Below, one piece after another: positions 7,909 to 14,564 of a stretch of 16,828 nt of DNA (position 1 is the stretch's first letter; each line of letters opens with the position of its first letter). The stretch is from JBEEPE01 sp964489645 (GTDB lineage: Bacteria > Verrucomicrobiota > Verrucomicrobiia > Chthoniobacterales > Chthoniobacteraceae), in the NCBI GenBank assembly GCA_964489645.1, contig CAZAZT010000089.1, positions 1 to 16,828 on the forward strand, in the 5' to 3' direction. The notes below the pieces were generated by a model. That model made no database searches. It saw only the letters and a list, made by a program, of their open reading frames with translations, and was not told the DNA's origin. Made by a program: the position numbers and the translations under genes.

Positions 7909-8551
7909 GAACGGAACAGAAGCGCAAACAGAAAAAGCGGAAAGAATCGTTGGGGCAGAAAGTTGTGGAGTTCGGCGGGTCTCAGCTACGGAGGCTTCGG
8001 TGATGATGTCGCGTCCGGGAGTTCGGGTCATTGATGTTCGGACTCCTGTGGAGTTTGAGGGGCTGCGTGTTGCGGGGGCGGAGTCTGTTCCGCTGGACCG
8101 GTTGGATCCTGCGGTTTTCCGGGGTGCGGCGGGGAGCGTTCTTGTTTTCTGTCAGAGCGGTGGGCGTGCGGGGCGTGCTGCTGAGAGGTTATCGACGGCT
8201 GGGGTGGGCGGTTGCGTGGTGGTTGAGGGCGGTATGGATGCGTGGGTTGCTGCGGGATTGCCGGCGGTTAGCGGGGCGGGCGGCGGTTTGCCGTTGATGC
8301 GGCAGGTGCAGCTTGTGGTGGGTTCTTTGGGTGGGGCTGGGGCTGGAATGGCGCTGTGGGTTGATGTGCGTTGGGCATGGTTACCGTTGGTGATCGGGTC
8401 GGGATTGTTCATTGCGGGCGCCACCGGTTTTTGTGGGTTGGCGTTGGTCCTGGCTCAGATGCCGTGGAACCGGAAAGTGCGTGGTGCCACCTCGTGTGAC
8501 ACGGGTGCGCGGGTTTCTTGTTGTGGTGGTTCGGAAGGAGGTGCGGCGTGA
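7895..8551 (+). CDS. Rhodanese with DUF2892 membrane domain (YgaP-like)
   Basis: Up to 218 residues. Residues 26-125 are a rhodanese domain: VRVIDVRTPVEF (43-54) and the active-site loop CQSGGRA with Cys86, which carries a persulfide during sulfur transfer. Residues 137-190 are a DUF2892 domain of two membrane helices ending in CGLALVLAQMPWN, as in E. coli YgaP, so the rhodanese is held at the inner face of the membrane. The tail holds three further cysteines (201, 209, 210), which YgaP-type proteins do not all have. The start is uncertain: ATG 7895 gives the longest frame but lies in the proposed operator, ATG 7907 would be almost leaderless, and ATG 8003 has a good GGAGG (7990-7994) 8 bases upstream but cuts the first strand of the domain. 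The stop overlaps the next gene by 4 bases, so translation is coupled. Likely role: handling sulfane sulfur from sulfide or polysulfide. Confidence 0.85.
   Translation: MNYFMNGTEAQTEKAERIVGAESCGVRRVSATEASVMMSRPGVRVIDVRTPVEFEGLRVAGAESVPLDRLDPAVFRGAAGSVLVFCQSGGRAGRAAERLSTAGVGGCVVVEGGMDAWVAAGLPAVSGAGGGLPLMRQVQLVVGSLGGAGAGMALWVDVRWAWLPLVIGSGLFIAGATGFCGLALVLAQMPWNRKVRGATSCDTGARVSCCGGSEGGAA
8535..8542 (+). promoter_or_regulatory. Ribosome binding site fixing the GTG start of the CoA-disulfide reductase
   Basis: AAGGAGGT lies 5 bases before the GTG at 8548-8550. It is one of the best Shine-Dalgarno matches in the window and decides the start: the open frame begins at 8518, but that ATG has no such site and adds ten residues ahead of the FAD-binding strand. 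Confidence 0.7.
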
Positions 8552-10209
8552 GTGCGACGGCGTGTGGGGTCCGGCGGATCCTGATTGTTGGGGGAGTGGC
8601 TGGGGGAGCTTCTGCAGCGGCGAAGGCGCGGCGCGTGGGTGAGCAGCACGAGATCCATGTGTTTGAGCGAGGATCTTATATCTCGTTCGCGAACTGTGGT
8701 TTACCGTATCACATCGCTGGGGACATCCCTGATCGAGGGAAACTGGTGGTGATGACGCCGGAGAAGTTGGCGTCCCGTTCGAAGATCGTGACCCATCTCC
8801 GGCACGAGGTGATTGCGATCCATCGGGATCGGAAGGTCATCGTGGTTCGCGACGAGTCCGGTTCGGAGCGGGAGGAGCGGTACGACAAGTTGGTGTTGAG
8901 TCAGGGAGCGCGTCCATTCGTCCCGGAGATCCCTGGGGTCGATTTGCCGAATGTTTTCACTTTGAGGGATATCCCTGACATGGATCGGATCATCCGGTTC
9001 TTGGATGAGGCGCATCCGAAGCGTGCGGTTGTTGTTGGGGGAGGATTCATCGGTTTGGAGATGGCGGAAGCGTTCTATCATCGCGGGATGGATGTGACGG
9101 TTGTGGAGCGGAATGGACATCTCTTGCCGTTACTGGATCGGGACATGGGTGTGCACCTGACAGAGCGGGCTCGTCGTGAGAGATTTGCGGTTGAGACGCA
9201 GGTGGTGGTGAAGGGGTTCACTTCGGAGGGCGTGGTTCTCGAGGATGGGAGGGTTCTTGGTGCGGATGTGATTCTCTTGAGTGTCGGGGTGCGTGCGGAA
9301 GTTGAGTTGGCGAAGAGATGTGGGCTTGAGATCGGGGAGACGGGTGGGATCAAGACGAACGGTCGGATGGAGACATCGGATCCAGACATTTACGCGGTGG
9401 GAGATGCGGCGGAGACCGTCCATTCGGTTTCTGGGGCGCGTGCGCGGATCGCGTTGGCTGGTCCGGCGAATCGGCAGGGGCGTGTTGCTGGGGCGAATGC
9501 GGCGGGAGCGCGATTGGTTTTCCCGGGGGTCCAGGGCACGTCGATCGTCCGTGTGTTGGACACGGTTGCTGGGTTCACGGGGATCGGGAGTCGAGAGGCT
9601 AAGCGATTGGGGTGGAGTGTTTTCACGAGTGTGACTCGGGACAACAGCCACGCTCATTACTATCCGGGTGCGACGCCGTTGTTTGTAAAGCTGATTGCGG
9701 AGGAGGGCAGTGGAAGGTTGTTGGGAGCGCAGGTGGTGGGTGTGGTCGGGGTGGATAAGCGGGTCGACGTTTTGGCCACCGCGATTGCGGCGAAGATGAG
9801 TGTATTCGATCTGGAGAATCTGGATCTCGCGTATTCGCCTCCTTTCGGTTCGGCGAACGATCCCGTGAACGTGGCGGGATTTGTTGGTGCGCACATCGCT
9901 CGTGGAGATGTGGCTACGGCGGATTCGACGGAGTGGCGTCCTGCGGGAGAGGTGGTTGTGGATGTCCGCGATCCGGATGAGTTAGCGGATTGGGGGTGGA
10001 TTCCCGGGGCGCTGAACATCCCTCTGGACGAGTTGCGTGGGCGCCTGAACGAGATCCCCGAGGGGCGGGAGATCGTGACGTATTGTCAGAAGGGTCAGCG
10101 TGGTTATCTGGCGGCGTGCATATTGCAAGGTGTGGGACGCAAGGTGCGGAATTTGCGCGGGGGATTCTTGCAGGCGCGTCTTAACGGGATGCCGGTGGAG
10201 CGAGGGTAG
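8548..10209 (+). CDS. CoA-disulfide reductase with C-terminal rhodanese domain
   Basis: 553 residues from a GTG start. Residues 9-450 are a pyridine nucleotide-disulfide oxidoreductase: FAD motif GGVAGG (15-20), active-site SFANCGLPY with Cys50, the single cysteine that forms a mixed disulfide with CoA, NAD(P)H motif GGGFIGLEMAE (164-174), and second FAD motif YAVGDAAE (282-289). AYSPPFG at 428-434, with its tyrosine, is typical of the dimer domain. Residues 465-545 are a rhodanese domain with VVDVRDPDEL and the loop CQKGQRG around Cys513. Fused enzymes of this kind reduce CoA disulfide, CoA persulfide or polysulfide with NAD(P)H, the rhodanese delivering sulfane sulfur. There is no TusA or DsrE extension. 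It overlaps the upstream rhodanese by 4 bases (GTGA) and shares its promoter. Whether CoA is the true thiol here is not shown. Confidence 0.92.
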   Translation: MSATACGVRRILIVGGVAGGASAAAKARRVGEQHEIHVFERGSYISFANCGLPYHIAGDIPDRGKLVVMTPEKLASRSKIVTHLRHEVIAIHRDRKVIVVRDESGSEREERYDKLVLSQGARPFVPEIPGVDLPNVFTLRDIPDMDRIIRFLDEAHPKRAVVVGGGFIGLEMAEAFYHRGMDVTVVERNGHLLPLLDRDMGVHLTERARRERFAVETQVVVKGFTSEGVVLEDGRVLGADVILLSVGVRAEVELAKRCGLEIGETGGIKTNGRMETSDPDIYAVGDAAETVHSVSGARARIALAGPANRQGRVAGANAAGARLVFPGVQGTSIVRVLDTVAGFTGIGSREAKRLGWSVFTSVTRDNSHAHYYPGATPLFVKLIAEEGSGRLLGAQVVGVVGVDKRVDVLATAIAAKMSVFDLENLDLAYSPPFGSANDPVNVAGFVGAHIARGDVATADSTEWRPAGEVVVDVRDPDELADWGWIPGALNIPLDELRGRLNEIPEGREIVTYCQKGQRGYLAACILQGVGRKVRNLRGGFLQARLNGMPVERG

Positions 10210-10274
10210 GCGCGTGGCGGTTTCTCGTTTTGCTGGCGGTTGAGGTTTGGAGAGGTCTGGGTAAGGATTTTGGG

Positions 10275-11525
10275 ATGAACCGAATCAAGCAGGGTTGTTG
10301 GACGGCGTTTCGTGGGATGGTCGTGGGAGGTGCGTTGGCGCACTCTGTTGGGGTCTTGGAGGCAGGAGAATGGACGTTTTACCGAGGTCCGGGGCACGAC
10401 GGAGTGGTTCAGGGCGAGTTATGGCCTGTTCCGGAGCGGGCTTTGTCTCCGGCGTGGCGGGGGCAGGTGGGGGTGGGGACGGCTTCGCTCGTTGGGCGTG
10501 GCGGCTTGGTTTACACGTCGGGGCATCAGGGCGGGAGGGAGGTTGTGCAGTGTTTGGACGGGGCGTCGGGACGGGTGGTGTGGCGGTTTGCGTTCGATCA
10601 GCAACTGGATCCGAATCTCTTCGAGGGGGGAGCTCGCGCGACTCCGACGCTGAGCGGGGAGTGGTTGTTGGTTCAAGGGCATGAGGGGGAGTTGATCTGT
10701 TTGACGGCGGCGGAGGGTAAGGAAGTGTGGCGCAGACATTTGGTGAAGGAGTTCAAGGGAGTTCGTCCGGAGTGGGGGTATTCTGGGGCGCCGCTGGTGA
10801 TGAACGGGGTGGTGTATCAAGATTGCGGTGGGCGAGGAGCTTCGACGGTGGCTTTGGGCTTGTCCGATGGGAAGACGCGCTGGGCTGCGGGAGACGATCG
10901 CGCGGGTTACGGGACGCCTGTGCTCATGCAGGTTGGTGGACGGCGGTGTCTTGTGATGTTCAAGGCGGAGGCATTGGTGGGGTTGGATTTTGAGAGCGGA
11001 GGCGAGCTTTGGCGTTTCCCGTGGAAGACTTCGTACGATGTGAACGCAGCGACCCCGCTCAAGGTTGGAGCGGATCGGATCTTGATCACCTCGGGCTACA
11101 ACGCGGGGGCTGCGGTGGTCGAGATCAAGGGGGGCAGGGCTTCGTTGGTATGGAGCGCCAAGGTTTTGCGGGCACATATCAACACGCCGGTGGTGTTGGG
11201 TGACCACGTCTACGGGATGGACGGGAACACCGGGGGAGGGAATCTGGTGTGTGTGGATGTGCGTTCGGGACAGCGGGTTTGGGAGGAGCGCAGCGTGAAG
11301 GGTGGCGCGTTGGTCTTGCGGGGCGATGATCTGATTGTCGTGAGTGAGAAGGGGGAGTTGGTGTTCGCGAAAGCCTCTCCGGAAGGGTTCAAGGCGACGC
11401 AGCGATTCGATGTGTTGTCGAAGCGAGTGTGGGCGCAACCGTCAGTCATTGAGGGACGTATCTATCTTCGAGACAATTCGGGTACGTTGGTTTGTTTTGA
11501 TGTGGGCGGGGCAGGGCGCCGCTAG
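10275..11525 (+). CDS. Secreted PQQ-like beta-propeller repeat protein
   Basis: 416 residues. Positively charged start (MNRIKQG), hydrophobic stretch to about residue 30 and an Ala-Gly site suggest export. WTFYRGPGHDGVV at about 33-45 is the usual opening of this family in Planctomycetota and Verrucomicrobiota. Repeated blades follow with the pattern V-x-C/A-L-D-x-x-S/T-G-x-x-x-W-R/E, for example VQCLDGASGRVVWRF, ICLTAAEGKEVWRRH and VCVDVRSGQRVWEER, as in BamB and quinoprotein dehydrogenases. The PQQ-binding residues of real dehydrogenases cannot be recognised, so binding or scaffold function is as likely as catalysis. Start ATG 10275 has AAGGA 7 bases upstream; an earlier in-frame ATG at 10230 lacks one. 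It follows the sulfur pair by 65 bases but seems functionally apart from it. Confidence 0.85.
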   Translation: MNRIKQGCWTAFRGMVVGGALAHSVGVLEAGEWTFYRGPGHDGVVQGELWPVPERALSPAWRGQVGVGTASLVGRGGLVYTSGHQGGREVVQCLDGASGRVVWRFAFDQQLDPNLFEGGARATPTLSGEWLLVQGHEGELICLTAAEGKEVWRRHLVKEFKGVRPEWGYSGAPLVMNGVVYQDCGGRGASTVALGLSDGKTRWAAGDDRAGYGTPVLMQVGGRRCLVMFKAEALVGLDFESGGELWRFPWKTSYDVNAATPLKVGADRILITSGYNAGAAVVEIKGGRASLVWSAKVLRAHINTPVVLGDHVYGMDGNTGGGNLVCVDVRSGQRVWEERSVKGGALVLRGDDLIVVSEKGELVFAKASPEGFKATQRFDVLSKRVWAQPSVIEGRIYLRDNSGTLVCFDVGGAGRR

Positions 11526-11896
11526 CTCTGGGGTTCATTCCGAGGGATGAGTGGGTCGTGGTGAGCAGCGAGGTGCTTCTGTAAGCCGCCTCTGCCACGT
11601 TATTTTCACAAATCGGCACTGGATTTTTCGATTTATTGCGAGATACTGGTTTTCGTACCGGAAGCACTATGCGGACGTTGTCCATTTGCTTTCGTTCTGT
11701 CCCCCCCGACGTGACGAGTACTTCGTGCTGGACCGTGACTGGGCTGTGCCCAGCGAGATGCGGTCGGCGATGAGCGGGGTGTCTCTCGCGAAGAACGCAG
11801 GAGGGGTAGGTTATTCAGGGTCGATGCCTTGATTTTCCCGGGCCCTCTGTTTGGCAGTCCACGTCAGCAGTTCAGCAATCGGAAGCCATTGATATT
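11526..11896. other. 371-base gap without a convincing gene; base skew unlike its surroundings
   Basis: No ORF here shows a known family or the strand composition of its neighbours. By count, 11581-11760 has 47 G and 48 C on the plus strand, while flanking genes show two to four G per C. The piece holds AT-rich stretches, a C7 run (11701-11707), a perfect 6-bp hairpin CTGGGC-TGT-GCCCAG (11739-11753), and CGAGTACTTCG, an imperfect dyad, at about 11715-11725. A structured RNA or an old insertion would fit. No match to 6S RNA, tmRNA, RNase P RNA or SRP RNA could be recognised by eye. It ends at the small ORF at 11897. Confidence 0.4.
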
Positions 11897-12070
11897 ATGC
11901 GTCGCACAAAAGATTCGATCCATTGGGTGGTGATAGGATTGGTGTTGTTGGTCCTTGTCCCTGCGGGGTTGGTGTACTTGGCGAACCAGGATGAGGATGA
12001 GGTTCCGGTGAAGGTGGAGGCCCCTCAAAAGATGCGATTGAAAGATCGTTCAGACATTCTCAGTCGGTGA
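11897..12070 (+). CDS. 57-residue single-helix membrane microprotein
   Basis: An ATG-started frame of 57 codons plus TGA. The product has a basic N terminus (MRRTKDS), one strongly hydrophobic segment at about residues 9-29 (HWVVIGLVLLVLVPAGLVYLA), an acidic patch (NQDEDEV) and a charged tail ending in RSDILSR. It looks like a small inner-membrane protein with the N terminus inside. A GGAAG at 11881-11885 lies 11 bases upstream, a weak ribosome site. Codon choice is rich in G at third positions like nearby plus-strand genes, which supports real coding. No family recognised. It stands alone between the gap region and the SMP-30 gene, 110 bases upstream of the latter. Confidence 0.6.
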   Translation: MRRTKDSIHWVVIGLVLLVLVPAGLVYLANQDEDEVPVKVEAPQKMRLKDRSDILSR

Positions 12071-12112
12071 GTTTCGGTGACGGGAGGGATGGGGTGAGAG
12101 GGTCGGTGAGTT
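12063..12112 (+). repeat. 11-base direct repeat GTCGGTGAGTT, two copies
   Basis: The copies are 12063-12073, overlapping the stop of the microprotein gene, and 12102-12112, 39 bases later start to start. The bases between are G-rich. It may be a regulator site upstream of the SMP-30 gene or chance in a G/T-biased strand; no third exact copy was noticed. Confidence 0.35.
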
Positions 12113-12180
12113 GATCCCGTGTTGGTTAGGGATTTTGCTCTGGGCTGGCACGCTTATTTCGTCGACGTAGGTGAAAGCCT

Positions 12181-13080
12181 ATGACGACGGTGACACGGTT
12201 CATTCTGACATGGTTGGGGGTCGGCGCGGTTGCGAGCTCATTGCGGGGCGCCGAGCCGCTGTTTGTCGCGAAACCATTCACGGAGGAAGGGTCTTTTACA
12301 GAGGGTGTTGAAGGGCCTGCGGTGGATAAGGAGGGAAACCTGTACGCGGTGAATTTTGCGCGTCAGCAGACCGTCGGGCGGGTGGACAAGACCGGTGCAG
12401 GTGAGGTTTTCGTGACGCTTCCTGGTAAGAGCACTGGCAACGGGATCCGGTTTGATCGAGCGGGTCGGATGTTCATCGCGGACTATGTCGGCCACAATGT
12501 GCTACTGATCCGACCGGGTTCGCGTGAGGTGGTTGTTCACGCTCATGAGGCTGCGATGAGCCAGCCGAACGACTTGGCGATTGCGGCGGACGGGGTGTTG
12601 TACGCGAGCGATCCGGACTGGGGCAAGGGGGCGGGTCGGGTTTGGAGGATTGGCGTCGAGGGGAAGGTGGATTGCGTTGCGGAGGGGATGGGGACGGCGA
12701 ACGGGATTGAGGTCAGCCCGGATGGTCGCACGTTGTACGTGAATGAGTCGGTTCAGCGGAATATCTGGGCCTTTGACATTGTGGGAAGCGGTTTGGAGCG
12801 GAAGCGATTGATCAAGCAGTTCCCGGATTTCGGGTTTGATGGGATGCGGTGTGATGTGGATGGGAACCTTTACGTCACGCGGCATGGGAAGGGGACTGTG
12901 GTGAAGATGAGTCCAGCGGGCGAGGTGTTGCGGGAGGTTGATGTGTTGGGGAAGAGTCCGACGAACCTTTGTTTTGGAGGGGTGGACGGGCGCACGGTGT
13001 ACGTGACGGAGGCGGAGAAGAGGCGGGTGGTGATGTTCCGTGCGGATCGACCGGGACTGGAGTGGGAGCGCTTGCGTTGA
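12181..13080 (+). CDS. Secreted SMP-30/gluconolactonase-like protein
   Basis: 299 residues. A signal peptide is visible at 1-24, ending SSLRGA. The rest is a six-bladed propeller of the SMP-30/gluconolactonase/LRE-like type, whose members hydrolyse sugar lactones to acids using one divalent metal. The likely metal ligands are in order: Glu44 in VEGPAVD, Asn174 in TANGIEVSPDG and Asp220 in FDGMRCDVDGNLYVT, with QPNDLA (Asn130) as the substrate-side residue. Start ATG 12181 has AGGTG about 7-10 bases upstream. It opens a tight gene group: the next start is 40 bases after its stop. A lactone product of a secreted sugar dehydrogenase is a plausible substrate, but this is inferred from context. 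Confidence 0.85.
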   Translation: MTTVTRFILTWLGVGAVASSLRGAEPLFVAKPFTEEGSFTEGVEGPAVDKEGNLYAVNFARQQTVGRVDKTGAGEVFVTLPGKSTGNGIRFDRAGRMFIADYVGHNVLLIRPGSREVVVHAHEAAMSQPNDLAIAADGVLYASDPDWGKGAGRVWRIGVEGKVDCVAEGMGTANGIEVSPDGRTLYVNESVQRNIWAFDIVGSGLERKRLIKQFPDFGFDGMRCDVDGNLYVTRHGKGTVVKMSPAGEVLREVDVLGKSPTNLCFGGVDGRTVYVTEAEKRRVVMFRADRPGLEWERLR

Positions 13081-13120
13081 GGGGCGGTCGAGAGAATCAG
13101 TTCATCGGAGGGAATTCATC

Positions 13121-14563
13121 ATGCAGAGAATCAATCGTGCGTTCGGCTTGTCGGTTTTGGTTTCCGTGGCGGCGGCGTGGGAGGCGTTTGGGGGAGTCAC
13201 GGAGATCGGCACTCGTCGGGAGTTGTTTTTGGATGAGGCGTTGCTGGTCTCCCGAAGAGGGGTTGAGCTTCGGATGCATCGTCCTGAAGCGAGGGAGGTT
13301 GTTTTGACGTGTGATGCTCCGTGGGAGGGTAACACATCCGCATATTTCACGATCCTGGAGGAGGAAGGATTGTATCGGATGTACTATCGGGGGTCGCACT
13401 TTGATGAGGCGAAGAAGCGTTCTGCGCACGTGGAGTACGTGTGTTATGCGGAGAGTCGGGATGGGGTGACGTGGACGAAGCCGTCGTTGGGGTTGGTGGA
13501 GGTGGACGGGAGTTCTGCGAACAATGTGATCTTGAAGGGCGGGCAAGGGGAGCGAGCGGGGGAGGTGGAGTTGGCGCACAATTTCACGCCGTTTTTTGAT
13601 CGCAATCCGTCGGTGCCGAAGGAGGAGCGGTTCAAGGCGTTTGCGGGGATTCGCACGGGGTTGACGGCCTATGTTTCGGAGGATGGTTTGCGGTGGAAGG
13701 CTGTGCCGGGGGGGGCAGTGATCCCGAAGGGGGCATTTGATTCGCAAAACCTGGGATTCTGGGATGCGGATCGGCGGGAATATCGTGCCTATTGGCGGGT
13801 GTTCACGGAAGGGGTGACCGATGGGAAGACGTGGAAACCGTCGGGAGTTCGTGCGATACGGACGGCGGTTTCGAAGGATTTTCGTCGGTGGGAGTATGCG
13901 ACGGATCTGCGTTATCGAGATCCTGTTTCGGAGCAACTTTACACGAATGCGATCCGTCCGTATCCGAGGGCGCCGCACCTTTTCATTGGATTTCCGACCC
14001 GATATCAGGCTAAGACGCAGCAGGTTGAGCCGATCTTGATGTCGAGTCGGGATGGGGTTGAGTTCCGGCGATGGTCTGAGGAGTTGATCCCGATCACGGC
14101 TCCGAAGGATCGAGACGGGAATCGGAGCAACTACATGGTGAACGCGTTGTTGGAGTTACCGGGTGCGGCGGGGGAGATGTCGGTTTATGCGACGGAGGCT
14201 TACTATCGAGGGACGGGCTCTCGGGTCCGGCGGTTTGTGTTCCGGACGGACGGTTTTGTGTCGTTGCATGTTGGGGAGAAGGAGGGGGAGGCGGTGAGTG
14301 GATACTTCACGATGGCGGGTGGCGTTTTGGTGGTGAATGCGAAGACGGCGGGTGGCGGATCGGTTCGGGCGGAGTTGCGCGATGAGAGTGGGCAGGTTTT
14401 TCCGGGGTACTCTTTGGAGGATTGTGTTCCATTCAGCGGGGATGGGATTGAAGTGAGGATGCGGTGGAAGGGAGGGGATGGGGTGGAGGCGTTGAAGGGA
14501 AAGCCGATGCAGATCCGTTGGGTGCTCCGGGATGCGGATGTGTATTCGTACCGGTTTGAGTGA
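13121..14563 (+). CDS. Secreted glycosidase-like propeller protein (GH32/43 superfamily type)
   Basis: 480 residues. Signal peptide at about 1-22 (MQRINRAFGLSVLVSVAAAW). The body, starting RRELFLDEALL, then GLYRMYYRG, YAESRDGVTWTKPSLG, NPSVPKEERFKAFAG and SSRDGVEFRRW, is a pattern common in Planctomycetota and Verrucomicrobiota proteins labelled as glycosyl hydrolase family 32-like. The 'S.DG..W' blades recall five-bladed propeller glycosidases and sialidase-type repeats. The catalytic acids of true GH32 enzymes could not be located with confidence, so activity is unproven. Start ATG 13121 is set by GGAGGG (13107-13112) 8 bases upstream; an earlier in-frame ATG at 13040 overlaps the preceding gene. 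A G8 run at 13708-13715 lies mid-gene. Its stop is 1 base before the GTG proposed for the next gene, so translation is probably coupled. Confidence 0.7.
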   Translation: MQRINRAFGLSVLVSVAAAWEAFGGVTEIGTRRELFLDEALLVSRRGVELRMHRPEAREVVLTCDAPWEGNTSAYFTILEEEGLYRMYYRGSHFDEAKKRSAHVEYVCYAESRDGVTWTKPSLGLVEVDGSSANNVILKGGQGERAGEVELAHNFTPFFDRNPSVPKEERFKAFAGIRTGLTAYVSEDGLRWKAVPGGAVIPKGAFDSQNLGFWDADRREYRAYWRVFTEGVTDGKTWKPSGVRAIRTAVSKDFRRWEYATDLRYRDPVSEQLYTNAIRPYPRAPHLFIGFPTRYQAKTQQVEPILMSSRDGVEFRRWSEELIPITAPKDRDGNRSNYMVNALLELPGAAGEMSVYATEAYYRGTGSRVRRFVFRTDGFVSLHVGEKEGEAVSGYFTMAGGVLVVNAKTAGGGSVRAELRDESGQVFPGYSLEDCVPFSGDGIEVRMRWKGGDGVEALKGKPMQIRWVLRDADVYSYRFE

Positions 14564-14564
14564 C

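Noticed and set aside
10419..11438. Long minus-strand open frame of 339 codons
   Set aside because: Antisense shadow of the PQQ-like propeller gene; composition is His/Pro/Arg-rich and no motif is seen.
11551..11832. 93-codon plus-strand open frame in the gene gap
   Set aside because: GTG start without a ribosome site, no recognisable family, odd residue mix and a base composition unlike the coding sequence around it.
12080..12120. ACGGGA...TCCCGT inverted repeat as a terminator of the microprotein gene
   Set aside because: Only six pairs around a loop of nearly 30 bases and no T run.
12146..12161. Sigma-54-like promoter ahead of the SMP-30 gene
   Set aside because: TGGCACG fits the -24 element and spacing is right, but the -12 element reads TTTCG and lacks the required GC, so the match is incomplete.
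13097..13978. Long minus-strand open frame of 293 codons
   Set aside because: It lies opposite a well-supported secreted protein gene, is an Arg/Pro/His-rich antisense translation and has no family pattern.
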